Part shown: in pieces, positions 46,190 through 58,220 of the stretch
Position numbering within the stretch: the stretch's first letter is position 1
Layout: each line of letters opens with the position of its first letter
Assembly: GCA_914767715.1 (NCBI GenBank)
Contig: OU612071.1
Coordinates: 23,681,681 to 23,745,680 of the forward strand
Direction of reading: 5' to 3'
DNA from: Membranipora membranacea
Taxonomy: Eukaryota; Bryozoa; Gymnolaemata; Cheilostomatida; Membraniporidae
DNA: 64,000 nucleotides
Translations under genes and position numbers: made by a program
The notes under the pieces: generated by a model
Seen by the model: the letters and a program-made list of their open reading frames with translations, nothing else
Told to the model about the DNA's origin: nothing
Database searches by the model: none

Positions 46190-47450
46190 TACACTGAGAT
46201 GGAAGGCCTGTAACTCCCTGAAGGTAGAATTCATCGGGGACCCGCATGCTCGATGGCTGAGTGATTAAGCTGGGGTGTACTTCTGCAGAAGAACTCTGTC
46301 CATCGAGTATTTAAGGTGCTGCGGAGGAACTTGGACCAACTATTTAGAGGCCCCAGCTAACCAACAACAATATGATAGGGTCATCATAGTGATAGGATCG
46401 AACAATCTTGGAGACAGGATTGCTCCAAGCAGTATATACGCTAATTTAAGGGACTATGCCCACCCGTATGCCCAATTTGCCTCCAAAGTTTTAATTGCGA
46501 GTTTCTCTGTCAATGTACAGAATATATCAACAGATCGACTGACTTATATGATCTCATTACCAAACGTTCGAACCAGGTTAAATTGGCTGGAGATGGTCGA
46601 AGAAGTTTTACCAACAAATGATTTTGAGGTCTGATGTTGTCCATCTGACAGAAATAGCCTATAAAAGGGCCTGTTAACACATTGTGTCACCTGTGATGCA
46701 TTGTTCAAAGCTATATTCCAAACCATATCAAACAGCCTCACTTCTTTATTTGAGAAAGCATATCCAGACTGTGAAATTTTCAATAACATTGATGACCTTT
46801 TGATATAACCGCCGAGCCATCAGCAGTGCCAAGAGGCGTTGTCAGAATTTCTCCCATGTCTAGACATTTAGGTTTCCTAAAAACCTTGATTTTATGTCAG
46901 GCTTGGAAGAACTTCAAGCTACAGCTGATGACCTGATACATAACTCAGTTGCGTCCACCAGTAGACAATCGTACAGCTTGGCAGTTAAAGGCATATCGGA
47001 TTTTTGCAAATAACACAAAATCAAAGATAAATTTTTCGCTAAAGCTATAGAACTTTACTTCAATCACCTGTTGAAGGGATCGCACTGTACTAATGATTCA
47101 ATAGCTATCAGGCCGAACCATGCGTTGAAGATCAGGCAACTTAAAAAAAGTGACTATAGACATAAACCGTTCATCCCTCAACAGGCACTCATGATAAAAG
47201 CTATGTTCTCCTTGCCATTATTTGCATTGTTACTCCCATCGGAGGCTTATCAGACCAGTATCACTCCAGAACATCAGCTTAGGAGATCGTCTGTCAGCGT
47301 AAGACTAAAATGATTAAAAACAAATTTTCATCGCTCGCGCTCTCCTCAGGGAGTTCTACAATAGCAGCAGACAGAATACTTGATGGCTATTTCATGCATC
47401 ACACAGAAGGAAGTGGACACATCCATGTTCTCTTATTCGCGCTCTGAGGC
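46190..47450 (+). pseudogene. Mobile element with SGNH hydrolase and tyrosine recombinase remnants
   Basis: The first part is an SGNH/GDSL hydrolase: block I reads VEFIGDPHARWL, so the nucleophile Ser of GDS is Pro; block III reads RVIIVIGSNNL; block V, one frame over near 46637, reads DVVHLTEIAYKRA with the D-x-x-H pair. About 230 bases on, LEELQATADDLIHNSVAST and SRQSYSLAVKGISDFC match the N-terminal SAM-like domain of tyrosine recombinases, followed by LKKSDYRHKPFIP and FALLLPSEAYQTSITPEHQL. The pair is known from DIRS/Ngaro-type tyrosine recombinase retroelements. Stops and frameshifts make it dead, and no reverse transcriptase was seen. Confidence 0.65.
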
Positions 47451-47499
47451 CCATTCTTGGCCACAACAGTGTGAGGCTGCACTTGAATCAAGTCAAAAC

Positions 47500-50400
47500 T
47501 AACTTGACATTCATTTTGTTAAGTTGAGCAACATGGTATGCCAGCCAAAGTTTGACTGATGCCAAGCTCAGCTTTTGGCCGTAAGAAGTCACATGCGTAT
47601 CTTATTATGCCAACTGGAAAATGTGGATTAAGAAACAGCCACATACTAATCCATGTTAGTGATTTTTGATGTTATTGACATGCCAACATCAATAATTGAT
47701 ATTATTTCCTTTCTGTTTCTTTTTTATTCAATTTCTTTTTCTGGCACCGAGAGCAAAACATTTCCAAAGAGATGACTTTGGTTGTCAATTAATAGTACAT
47801 ATAAGGGAAAAATAAACATGTTGGAAAATACCTGCGAAAAAAAATTCTGCAGGCAAAAGACACTGGGAGTATGTTCAAACCTAAGTTAATAAAAATCCTC
47901 TCATATTTTCTGCTAGATGACATCTTTTCTCAGAAAAGCAATCCGGATGAACAGCTCCCTCCAACATCCTGTTTAAGTCACGAATTGCTGCTCTAGCATC
48001 CATGAATGTGAAATATGTTAATATCAATGTCAATAAATCTACTAAATATATTAATGAACGGAATACATTAAAATATGGAATAACGAGCAAAGCAATAATT
48101 AACAATGATACATTCAGGTATGCAGCTGTCTATTGGCTGGGAAATGTTACAGTTGCAAGAGGCACACTCACTCTGGGCTTCGCAATCAACTATAGGTACA
48201 CACACATGGCCTGTCTGCATAGATTTTAAGATAAATTGTGTATAAGAGTTAGGTTCTGCGTGTATTGTTTGTGCACATTCTTGGGAATCCCTAGTTGGTT
48301 GGCCCACTGGAAAATATCAACAAATGACGTCATAGTGAGTTAATATGGGAAAATACGAGAGTTGAAACTGAATGGAATAATGACAACAGATTTATTGCCG
48401 ATCCAGATAGTGTCTTGCTAATCGCCCTATCAATCATAATGTGTCAAACATCGATCATCTAAACCAACAAATTATGCAATGTCAGACATTAAGGATGTAG
48501 AATATGACACACTGAGTTATATGTAAGATACTGAATGTTGTATTCTTATGAACTGCAAAGCCTAACTAAGGCAGTAGAAAAATCCTCTCCACACTACAAT
48601 TGCAAAACAACAACTGAAACTTTATGAAAGAAACTGAAACTACATGTCACATGACTTGACCGTGGGATTATGGGATATCTCAACATAAAATAAAAGGGAA
48701 CATAACTACAATTTACTAGCATATTAGCACAGATCACAAAGGATTGTGATAATACTAACTAGGGACCTCTGGTGAGTCACATAACCTAACTAAATTGAAC
48801 AACACAGCGAGACAGGGCATGCGTTTTTATAGTAATCACTAATCGTGGCAGTTGGATGACTAAACGACCAGATAAAACAGGATTCAGCTTAATGGCTCTG
48901 ATCAAACTAATGAGACAACAAACAAAAGGGATAGTGACTGGCTGGATATGAGATATCCAACTCTCAAAAGGTATGATCACTTATCTTGATTTTCCATTAC
49001 AATTTTCAATATCACAGGAGCTGCAAGTTGGGTTTGTTGGGACTGTCAAAAATGTATCCTACAAATTGCTGTTAATGATATTAAGGTGCATGACGGATAT
49101 ATTGGTATTGCTAATGATCATGTCTCATTCAGTGTAATTTGCATAGTAAATCAGAGGTGGATTTGGCAACAACTAGACAAGGCATCAATTGCATCTGTCC
49201 TAGAAAATCTGGATTGTCTAAAATCGGAGTTCAGTTTAAAAAAAAGGTGAGTGATTGTCAATGGTTGTTTTCATTGACACACATTATAATAACTTAGTAA
49301 CCCGTAACTCTAGAATATGGAAAGTAATCAATTTATGTCCATTAAATCTGCAGTGCCTTTCTCTGTTAGGGATATGGAGCCCAAAAATGCCAATTATTTG
49401 TTGCAATCGATATGGGTATGGGCGCTTGTTTCATTTGTCAGTGCTAAATTGAACGAATGTTACTCTTTATGAATGATACTATGGGATCAGAGATATGTGC
49501 AGAGGTTGATGGACACTATATGCGCCTTCATCAACCCATGGTCTGATGAGAGTACTGCAGAAGTAGGGTATGGTTGCATAGGTTGTTTTTAAGATAGCGA
49601 TTTACTCTATATAAGCTGATAAAAAGGTTTGCAACTTCAAATGGAAAGCCTGCTCAGTGAATGCCATATCATGCATGATTTTTTTACCCTGCAAAATTAT
49701 TACATATTTACCATTTTTATCATCGCTCATGATTTTTGTAACTGAGTCTTAGGCAATGTTCTCATGACTTCTTCAGCATCATTAATACCATCATGTAATC
49801 TGGATAATTATTTTGATATTGTTCTGAAATTATTGAGTAATATTCTATAATAGCACATAATGACTCAGCTGCCCTATTATATGCAGCACTACAATTTGGA
49901 ATATAGCCTCTACTTGGATTGTGTCAGAGTAAATTTCTATTTTATCCTTGTAATATTAAAATATTTTTCAAAATCCCGGAATAACACATTTTTTCGCAAT
50001 TTGCGCAATAGATTTATTCTGCATTTATTTTGAGTCATTAATATCAATCGAGCCTCAGACCTCAAGACCTGCAGTTGTAAGGACGAAGATCAGACACTGA
50101 TTGAGCAGACATGTATGGTGACCCAAAAGTAAACAAATTCCCAGCATTGATGGATGGAAGACCTCCTATCTGCTATTGTGGGCAGAATTGGACTTTGAGG
50201 AACTCTTGACAAATTGCTTGAATCAGGATTGCCTCACAAAAAGCTGTAGACTTTCTGGCTCTAGTGGCAGCAACAAGGTATTTGCTTGATAAACACATTG
50301 CAATATTTGGTGGTGGTACGGTGAATGCAGACTGCATGCTAGGAAGATGCGAAGACTTACCAAGTACAGGGAGGGTCTAACTGAAAAGCTATCAACAAAA

Positions 50401-51400
50401 ATAAGAGACCGCGAAATGGATGAGGACATTATCACTTACAATCAATGGGTTCAAACTAACCGATCGTGTGTATAAGAACCTCACAGAGAGCTGGATATCA
50501 GGAAATTATTATTTTTGCAAAGTGTTATTGTATTATTATTACTTTTATTCATATAACCATGCGATTTGGCATCGCACTTCAAAGCCCATGGAAACGACCC
50601 TGCACACCTTAATCATTCACAAGACTCAAATATGGTGTCTGAACTGATGAGTCGATTAACTGAATAGTTATTTACCCTGAATTTAGCCATTTCTTTTTGC
50701 CTTTGATAATGTGATAGTATAGGAGTCTTGATAATGTGCTAAAACGTAAGTGCTTTACAAACTGATTTTAGGAAAAGAAGTGACATACAGTACTGTACAT
50801 GTCAGCTCCTATGACTTTACTGGTTCTGATATTGTGGATGGGTATTACACACAAGAGCAGAGTGGACTTTTAGAACATGACTCATTGATGGTTTTGTATC
50901 AGCAACAAGATCTATGATTTGGGATCGACCTCAATGGTGACTTCCGTAACGAGGGCATAAAGCTTGGGCTAAGACCTAGGAGAAGTAAATCAACTTTAAA
51001 TATCGGATGGCTATGGAGGTTATTATTGATTCGCTGTTCGCAATCAAAGTTTTCAGTTGTCAGCCAAATCAACTTTGCTGAAAAGTCCAAAATCAATCTC
51101 AAAACTGGGCTATCACTATAATTCACAGATTGGGAACTGCTTGATCAAATTGATACTGCAAAATTCAATGGCGCGGCGCTGCGCCGCTGGATGGGGATAT
51201 TATTGATTCTATGTTAAAATTAGGCTCCTCAACTTTTTATCTATATTTTCACAACCCAAATAGTAAGCACAAATTCTTTTTCAGCAGATCAAATCCTCAA
51301 AAATAATTGTGCTGATTTTTCTTGAGCGTTTAAACAATCAAATGTTCTGTTCTTCACACAAATTATGAATATTAATATATGCCTTAAACTCTATTTCCCC
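47500..51400. other. No firmly supported gene
   Basis: Short open frames occur on both strands. The most protein-like is a minus-strand frame at 47884-48105 ending AAIRDLNRMLEGAV and CHLAENMRGFLL after a hydrophobic stretch; beside it at 48.1-48.3 kb is a Cys-rich frame with CEAQSECASCNC. Neither has a convincing pair of splice sites or a family I know. The stretch 50060-50460 looks like broken coding sequence but I could not identify it. Confidence 0.45.
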
Positions 51401-51404
51401 TTTA

Positions 51405-51632
51405 GTAGGAGGTGGCTCAGTTGGTTAGAGCGCCTGACTTCAACATGCCGTGGGTTTGACTCCCCCTGCAGTCCATCTTCTACTGGGATTGGTTGGCCCC
51501 CAGGTGTGCTCCGACCTGCCTGCAAAGCAGAGCAAATTGGCGCAGATATTGCGGCCTTGCCAATGAGGCACTAATGTTTTACCGCCAATGCCTCAGGATG
51601 GGCGAGTGATAAGACATCTGATTTTAATCAAC
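51405..51632 (+). mobile_element. tRNA-derived SINE, best copy
   Basis: The head GTAGGAGGTGGCTCAGTTGG with TTAGAGCGCCTGACTT has an intact box A and box B (GGGTTTGACTCCC) of a tRNA-like promoter. The body carries GTTGGCCCCCAGGTGTGCTC and GCAGATATTGCGG, and the tail GGCGAGTGATAAGACATCTG with TTTTAATCAA. The tail repeats (TTTTAATCA three times) suggest slippage. Confidence 0.9.
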
Positions 51633-51699
51633 CTTTTTTTTAATCATCCTTTTAATCAACTTTAGTCAGCCTTTCTGCGATCGGCAATAATGAAAAACA

Positions 51700-51926
51700 T
51701 GACAGCTTATGATCAAATTTGTACATATGCACAGGACTTGAAACTCACTGTTGCAAAAGATGGACAATACGGGAGTTATGTCCTCTGCGCCTTGAGAAAT
51801 TGCCTCCTTGATTCAATTGAGAGAGTGGAGTATACTTCACCTGTCTATGGAAGGTATATGAAGGTTGTGCAACAAACAGTTGATAAGAGTTTCACGCTTT
51901 TTGAGGTTGAAGTCTATGGGCATTAA
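51700..51926 (+). CDS. Last exon of an F5/8C- or fucolectin-like lectin gene (fragment)
   Basis: The frame closes with SPVYGRYMKVVQQTVDKSFT and LFEVEVYGH followed by TAA. The pattern GRY-x-K/R-V ... LTLxEVEVYG is the C-terminal strand pair of discoidin (F5/8 type C) and fucolectin domains. A likely acceptor (ATATGCACAG) lies at about 51733. No upstream exon was found; the SINE at 51405-51632 lies directly before it. It could be a real last exon or a stray fragment. Confidence 0.55.
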
Positions 51927-52707
51927 CAGCATGCTGTCTTCAAAAGCTTCTTTTTTTTTACATTGTGTTCTTATTTCCAACTTTATGATGACGATAATGC
52001 CCCTGTGACAGACAATAACCTGAAAAATCAGTAGCATATATCTTCATCTACCAATGCTGACTTGACAGTATTAGTTATATCAATATCTGAGACTGATAAA
52101 GAAATAATAGCTTTGTCTGTATATCGCTGGCCCAGCGCGACAAAGTGCTATCTGGCAAAACCCAAAAAATCTATTCTAATTTTAGCAATGAGATTTTTTT
52201 ATGCTCAAGATTTCAAAAATTGTTGAAAATTTTTCTTCTATCTCTGTCCGTTCTCCAGATATCTGGTGGGACTTTGTTCTAACTGGTAGAGTTTAAATAT
52301 TTCCTCAGCACAATTTAGATCTATCTGGCTTCATTCAATTTAATTGGTCAATCATGTGTTCATTGTCAAATCATGTTATGTTATCAATGAGGAACTAGTG
52401 ACATAATGTTTGTTTGTAATTCTTGTATAGAAATTTCAACTCATTGTAATTATATCATTTCATGAGAAAGTCACATAGGTAAAATTACAAAACTATCAGC
52501 TTAAAATTTTCAAGAAACAGGCCTGTCAACCTATTGATTTGAGTTTCTGCAAGTTGGAAAAATGTCCAGATAGTACATTCTCGCGCTGGGCCAGCGATAT
52601 GATACTCCCTAACATCGATTACTACCTAAAATGCCTCTGAAACCTGTTATATTATAACAACTTAACTTTTGTCCTGAACATGATACCAGTGAAATTGCAA
52701 TACTTAC

Positions 52708-52767
52708 CATACCAAACCCAGTTATTGTCAAAACTGTGATAGATAGCTTCTTGGTCCTTCTTCTTAC
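52708..52767 (-). CDS. Possible 60-base exon
   Basis: An acceptor (ATTTTGTCAG) and a GTAAGT donor on the minus strand bound 60 bases, phase 1 to 1, reading KKKDQEAIYHSFDNNWVWY. The splice sites are good and the peptide is plausible, but no partner exon is identified. Confidence 0.35.
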
Positions 52768-53173
52768 CTGACAAAATATTAATTGATAACTTGTTATTGT
52801 CTCATTCAGCAATTATTATTGGCATTTCGATTTTCAGTAGATATTTCACATGCTGGAAACACATCAGCTCATTTATGTTAATATGTCCATGGCATGAGAC
52901 TACAACTACAAAATGATTTGTGGAATAGCAATTTTGCAACTTAATATTTTCTTAACGGATAGCATGGTAGTTTGTCCCGTATACATTGTCTCAAGTTTAA
53001 TATCTAAAGCGATAATGAAACATTTTCCAGCCAATTATTCTGCTCATGTCTGCCATAGTGGAAAATGTGAATGATATGAGGATCAATATTTAAATCATCA
53101 TAAGTATAAATACTGGGATCATACCCAGTGGGCACACACCAAAATAACACTAGTGGTGATATGGTAAAAACTC

Positions 53174-53845
53174 TACGTAGCAGTTTTACGCGTGGTACAC
53201 GTGACAGCCGGGTGTAATTAACACCAGACCAGTCAAACATGTGTTGACCACGTGTGGCTATGGTGTTGTTTACCCCTGAATCTTCAAAATAATCAATCAC
53301 TTAATATACCGGTGGTTGTTACTTGAAATTACAGTAAAATCTAAGGCTTCTAATCTGTCAGATTTCAATTATTTCAAAAATGTTTAAATGGCCAGCTCAA
53401 CCACCCACAAACGTGGTGATCACGTGTTGAAATGGTAAAGACTTTCACCTGACCAGACTAACCCGTGTGGACCACATGTGGCTATGGTGTTTTATGCCAA
53501 TTAACTATCCGAGAAAATAACACCAAATACAATGGGGATAGCGACATGAAATTATAGTTATAAATATGACTTCTTATCAGTTAGATTTAAATGTTATTTC
53601 CAATGTTAAAATGCCAAGATCAACCACCCACAAACGTGGTGATCACGTGTTGAAATGGTAAAGACTTTCACCTGACCAGACTAACCCGTGTGGACCACGT
53701 GTGGCTATGGTGTTTTATGCCAATAAACTATCCAAGAAAACAACACCAAATATAATGGGGGTAGTGATGTGAATTTATAATAATAAACAAGGCTTCTAAT
53801 CAGTAAGATCGAAGTTATTTCAAATTGTTTAAATGGCAAGAGCAA
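53174..53845. repeat. Left subterminal array: three ~223-base units
   Basis: Unit boundaries fall near 53397 and 53620, with the first unit starting about 53174. Shared landmarks are AACGTGGTGATCACGTG, GACCACGTGTGGCTATGGTG and AGGCTTCTAATC. GGTGATCACGTG contains overlapping palindromes (TGATCA, CACGTG). Confidence 0.85.
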
Positions 53846-54720
53846 GATTATTATTGAAAGCAACACTGCATTATGAGTCATTATAGTATTCACTCACTAA
53901 AATCCTGTATGGCTGGCTGAGTAAATAGTATTTTCACTGGTTGAGTAAATAGTATTTGGAATAAAGCCCACTGCCAATTGTTAGACTAATATGCTCTATA
54001 TTGGAACAAAAGGAGTTATTCAATTCCTGTGTCAGGCTGTTGTTGTTGAGAGGCACCACCATGCTACAGCCATTGCCACGTCTCCAAGGCTGAGAGGATT
54101 ACCATAAAGCACAACATTTTATTTGTGAATAGGGAGCCTAGCTTAGCGTAGGAATGCCACGTAGCTGTGGTATACTACAATCCTATCAAAGGCCTAGTTT
54201 ACTATGCTTTGCTATTGTAGGAAAATATTGAAGTAAATTTTGCGCAATATGGAACATACCATACTTAAGCTACCGATGACTGGGGTGTGATAGATTATGG
54301 TGCCAGGACGTCAATTATATTTGCCATAGCTCTAGGTGGCTTTGGAGGTCAAAGTGTACATAATCGCATTGCAAACTGAATGCATGATGTCTCCTACCAG
54401 AAAATTAATCAGGTTTCGTGCATGTCTGAACTTCGCAACTCAGCTGTGCACCTTAGATAGATACTTTGCCTGCTCAACAAAGTTTTCAATGTAGATTGGT
54501 ACAACTATCGATAACTTTGGATTTGTGCCACCTAGTGATGTCTTCTTTACCAAATTGCAAAGTCATGTTGAGTCAACATCAGCAAATATTTGGTTACAGG
54601 TTTGGGGTAGGACACATTGTGCATTTTTATTGTAGCCCATGGCAAGCGATCATTTAGGCATCTAAAACACAAAGCATATCTGTCTCATTTCTGTTATATA
54701 TTATAGTAATTTTAACGAGT

Positions 54721-55152
54721 TTGAGACTAACTAACACCCTCTCTGGCATGCCAGGTCGGTGGCGTAAGGTATTTAAGCTTGATCCGCAACAAATAATTTA
54801 TATTTCACATATTCCAGAGCCTGAAAGAGGAATTTGGTTGCCATTTGAAAAAGGGTTATGTGACACAGATATAACTTTAAAATTTTGTAAACCTTACAAC
54901 TTGACCAGAGTTGGTGTGACAAACGGAATTTTAGTCCTACTATCTAAATATCATTACGTTGCCAATGTCTACACCTACTATGATCATCATTGCTATTATA
55001 CAACTCCTATACAGTACCTTTACACAGATACTAAATATACAATGCTACTACACAATTATAATTGTTTTGCTTTACACACTTGGTCAATTAATCCCCTGCA
55101 CTGTGACTTTGCTCTATGCTCATTTCATTGGTCGACTAGCAAAGTGCACTGA
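54721..55152 (+). other. Unrecognised 143-codon open frame inside the 4.7-kb element
   Basis: The frame follows a possible acceptor (TATATTATAG at about 54710). It reads GMPGRWRKVFKLDPQQIIYI, HIPEPERGIWLPFEKGLCDT and so on, protein-like for about 85 residues and low-complexity Tyr/Thr-rich afterwards. No motif of a known transposase family is visible. It may be part of a lost transposase or of a host gene. Confidence 0.35.
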
Positions 55153-56666
55153 ATTGTGGGAAGGGTTATTAGCTAGCGCTTAGTTTGAATTGTAGAACTG
55201 GTGTAACTACTACCACTACCTAGTGCAGCCCTTCATAAATCTATTGGTGCTGGTATAAATGCTGTGGAATCATCATGCATCATCTTCATTTGATGTTGTT
55301 ACTCAAACTTATCACAACTAAACTGTCTACTAGTAGAGAGACAATTATTATCAGCACAACTCTCATTGGAATATCGACCCTGCATCTCCTCTGGATCATA
55401 TCTAACTACTTACAACTACCACCGTGATTGAAGTTGAAAGTCTTCTTGGAACAGTACAACAACCAACCACCGTGATTGCTAACAGACTCGTTTGAAGGGT
55501 GAGTGACTGGCCTCAGACGAGTCAGTATTTGTACTACTATTTCATCTTGTAGGCCTACTACTCACTCTTGCTTGCATGACTTATTCTACGACAATCAATA
55601 TTGTGTAGATGGGGCACTGGCTGGCCACGCCACACATGCTGATAGTATCTCCTGATGATATCTTGTGTTGTATATATCACTTAGGCCTAGTAGTATTTCA
55701 TAGTATAGTCATTCAATGACTTTACAACCTGCTTGTTTCTTGGCTGTACATTATAGCAATGTGAGAGTAGGCTAATGCCCGATCCAATAGTTTGGTTTAA
55801 AAACGTTGATTCTTCTTATGAAGTCGGATGAGTAATTATTGACACTGTTATGGCAATCAATACACGACATCTGACACTTTTCTGTGCCCTGTTTTAAATA
55901 AGAGTTATCTCCTCCTGCCGAACACAAATTTATCATGGCTTATCATGTAGCCTGTGCTAATATGTTATCGAATGGTATATCCATGTTCAACTTATGGATA
56001 TGTAGTTGATGCAAATATTACCATGCTACTGGTATAATAAGTTATGGGGGATTCCAGTTGTATATTACTACTCGCTTGTGAATTTAGTCCATGCCATTCA
56101 TGTCGTTAGGTCGTCGTCTTATAATGCTCTCACATGTGTCTTTTTAATGCTCTAACATGTCATGTCATTCCGCTCACTTATTGTCATCGGTGTGGAGAAT
56201 TGCTACCCGTCGCAGTTCATAGTTAGAATGACTGGATATGTTAGGAAAGGACTCAATGCATAGGCCTACCTACCTTTGTGACAAAACATTATGTCAAGTG
56301 TGATGTCACATTTCAACATCGTCAAATTTTGTCCAAAAGTTAGTCATTTCAAATTGAATCCCTGTGCTCCATTTGCTGCAACCAGACATGAATCAGAGTT
56401 GAAAGCTTTCTCATTAACACTGGCCCCAACTTGCTGTTACCACCATGGTGGGAATTCATGGGTACTGGTGTATCTTTTAGAAAGCGGCGGCTGGTGGAAG
56501 TATATATCTGAATTGAATAGTACTTTCATAGTACTCTGTTTCCATTGTTGGCAACTATCTTATCCGTAGTGTATAGTGTAGAATATTATACCCATGTCTG
56601 TGAGACTTCTAGTTCATAATATTGTTCTGTGAGTCTCTCTGGACAGAGGATAAGATCAGCCGAGAG

Positions 56667-56952
56667 ATGGCCGAAGTGATTAAGCAAGCAAGCAACCGCG
56701 TCAAAAACGAGTTGAAGAAGATGGTAGGTAGAGAGAATTTATAATTGTTAGTAGTCTGTAGTTAGTCTGCCATCAAATTGTTCCCATTAGCATCTCACAA
56801 GGTTACTTGCAGGGTATTGAGTGTCTCTACGCAAGTTGGGTCAATCTAATGTGAGGCGATAAAAATGGCAACATAAATGTATTGGTACAGCAGTCAATGT
56901 TATTTTCTTTCTTGTATTCTAGGCTGGGCGAAGCAGTGGCACTGGAAGCTAG
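56667..56952 (+). CDS. Two-exon short ORF or gene 3' end inside the 4.7-kb element
   Basis: Exon one ends at a GTAGGT donor (56723) and reads MAEVIKQASNRVKNELKKM from an ATG in good context. Exon two starts after a strong acceptor (TTTCTTGTATTCTAG, 56923) and reads AGRSSGTGS then TAG. The frame is also open upstream of the ATG (WTEDKISRE), so this may be the last part of a longer protein. An AATAAA lies near 57288. A candidate upstream splice donor (AAGGGTGAGT) lies at about 55500. Confidence 0.4.
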
Positions 56953-57349
56953 TCAGACAGACGTAACTACCAGCAACGCCTGATATTCATATTTCCTCTC
57001 ATTCTCTTTTTTATCTGATATTTAAATATTAATTACCCATGTTCAATTTAATTCAATCTGCAGCCTTAATTCATTTTAATGCCTATTCTCGAAACAGATA
57101 TTTCAACCCGGTTAACATTTTGTTCTTACTACCCAATTAATTGTCACTTGCATATAATGTTTTTTATTTGATGTATATATTGTGATATACCCAAACAAGG
57201 CTGTAAAATGACTATTACGCCACTATTCTGCTGCATATAGCCTAACCAGAAACAGAATTCAAAAAGAACAATACATCATCTCATGTTAAATAAACAAGTA
57301 TGCAAAGTAGATGTGCTGATTAGGTGAAATTAAAGCAGAATAATACAAA

Positions 57350-57677
57350 CAACACCGCAATGCCACGTGATATAGCCGGACATACAACGTGGAGGTGTTG
57401 ATATGGTTAAGTTCAATCAGACCAATTCGGACAACACAACATCACCACGTTATATAGCCGAGTATGCAACGTGGAGGTGTTCATATGGTTAAGTTTAATC
57501 AAACCAATTCGGACAACACCACGTCACCACGTTATATTACCGAGTATGCAACGTGGAGGTGTTCATATGGTTAAGTTTAACCAGACTTATTCAGACAACA
57601 CCACATCACCACGTAATATAACCGTGTGTGCAACGTAGAGGTGTTGATCTGGTAGAACTCAATTTTTGCCCCACGAG
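57350..57677. repeat. Right subterminal array: four 82-base units
   Basis: Units begin at 57350, 57432, 57514 and 57596, exactly 82 bases apart. Each carries CAACACCACATCACCACGTT or a close variant, then GCAACGTGGAGGTGTTCATA and a TGGTTAAG tract. The arms CCACGT and ACGTGG within a unit are inverted to each other, so each unit can fold. Confidence 0.9.
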
Positions 57678-57954
57678 ATATTGTCGTGTTATTCACGTGT
57701 TCACAACGTGGTGGTGTTGGTTTGGTACATTTCTACGTGGAAATCCGTTACATATACCAGCGGATTTCCACAAAACCAGCACGTGTTGAGTCCGTAAAAT
57801 ACACGGGTTCCCAACGTGTTTGTGCCCACTGGGTATTAATTTCCAAAATGCAAAAATGTGGAAGCAACAACTTCAGTATGTTTTTGGGGTAGTAGGGCCA
57901 GCAGGATCAATATTATGTGACTTTCTGATTTTATTGATCTTTGAATTAGCAGTA

Positions 57955-58220
57955 CATGGGGCCAAGTTTTATATCTGGGGCCAAGTTTTACTAATTTGGG
58001 CCAAGTTTCAGTATATGGGGCCAAGTTTGTCCATCTGGATCAAGTTTTGTATTTATTGGCCAAGAAGTAGTATATGGGGCAAAGTTTTACTAATTTTTGT
58101 TCTACTGATGGCGCTGAGTTTTGTCTTTGGGGCGAGTGTCAGTGTATGGGGCCAAGTTCATATCTGGGGCCAAGCTCTATTAAATGGGGCCAAATTTTGT
58201 ATTTGGGGCCAGGTTTTGCT
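57955..58220. repeat. ~21-base minisatellite (GGGGCCAAGTTTT)
   Basis: About ten degenerate units of roughly 21 to 24 bases contain TGGGGCCAAGTTTT with a variable spacer. In one plus-strand frame it encodes a periodic peptide with WGQ or WAK every seven residues. That open frame is a by-product of the period. It begins about 120 bases outside the right end of the 4.7-kb element. Confidence 0.85.

Larger units (their letters stand above)
53119..57837. mobile_element. Probable 4.7-kb DNA transposon with inverted ends
   Basis: The left end TACCCAGTGGGCACACAC and the right end (57820-57837, inverted as TACCCAGTGGGCACAAAC) are near-identical terminal inverted repeats, 4.7 kb apart. Inside the left end lie three units of a ~223-base repeat and inside the right end four units of an 82-base repeat. 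Both arrays are dense in CACGTG- or ACGTGG-type motifs next to GGTGTT. The TA at each tip would fit a TA target site. The interior has no recognisable transposase, so it may be a non-autonomous element or one of an undescribed family. Alternatively two separate small elements lie in opposite orientation. Confidence 0.6.
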
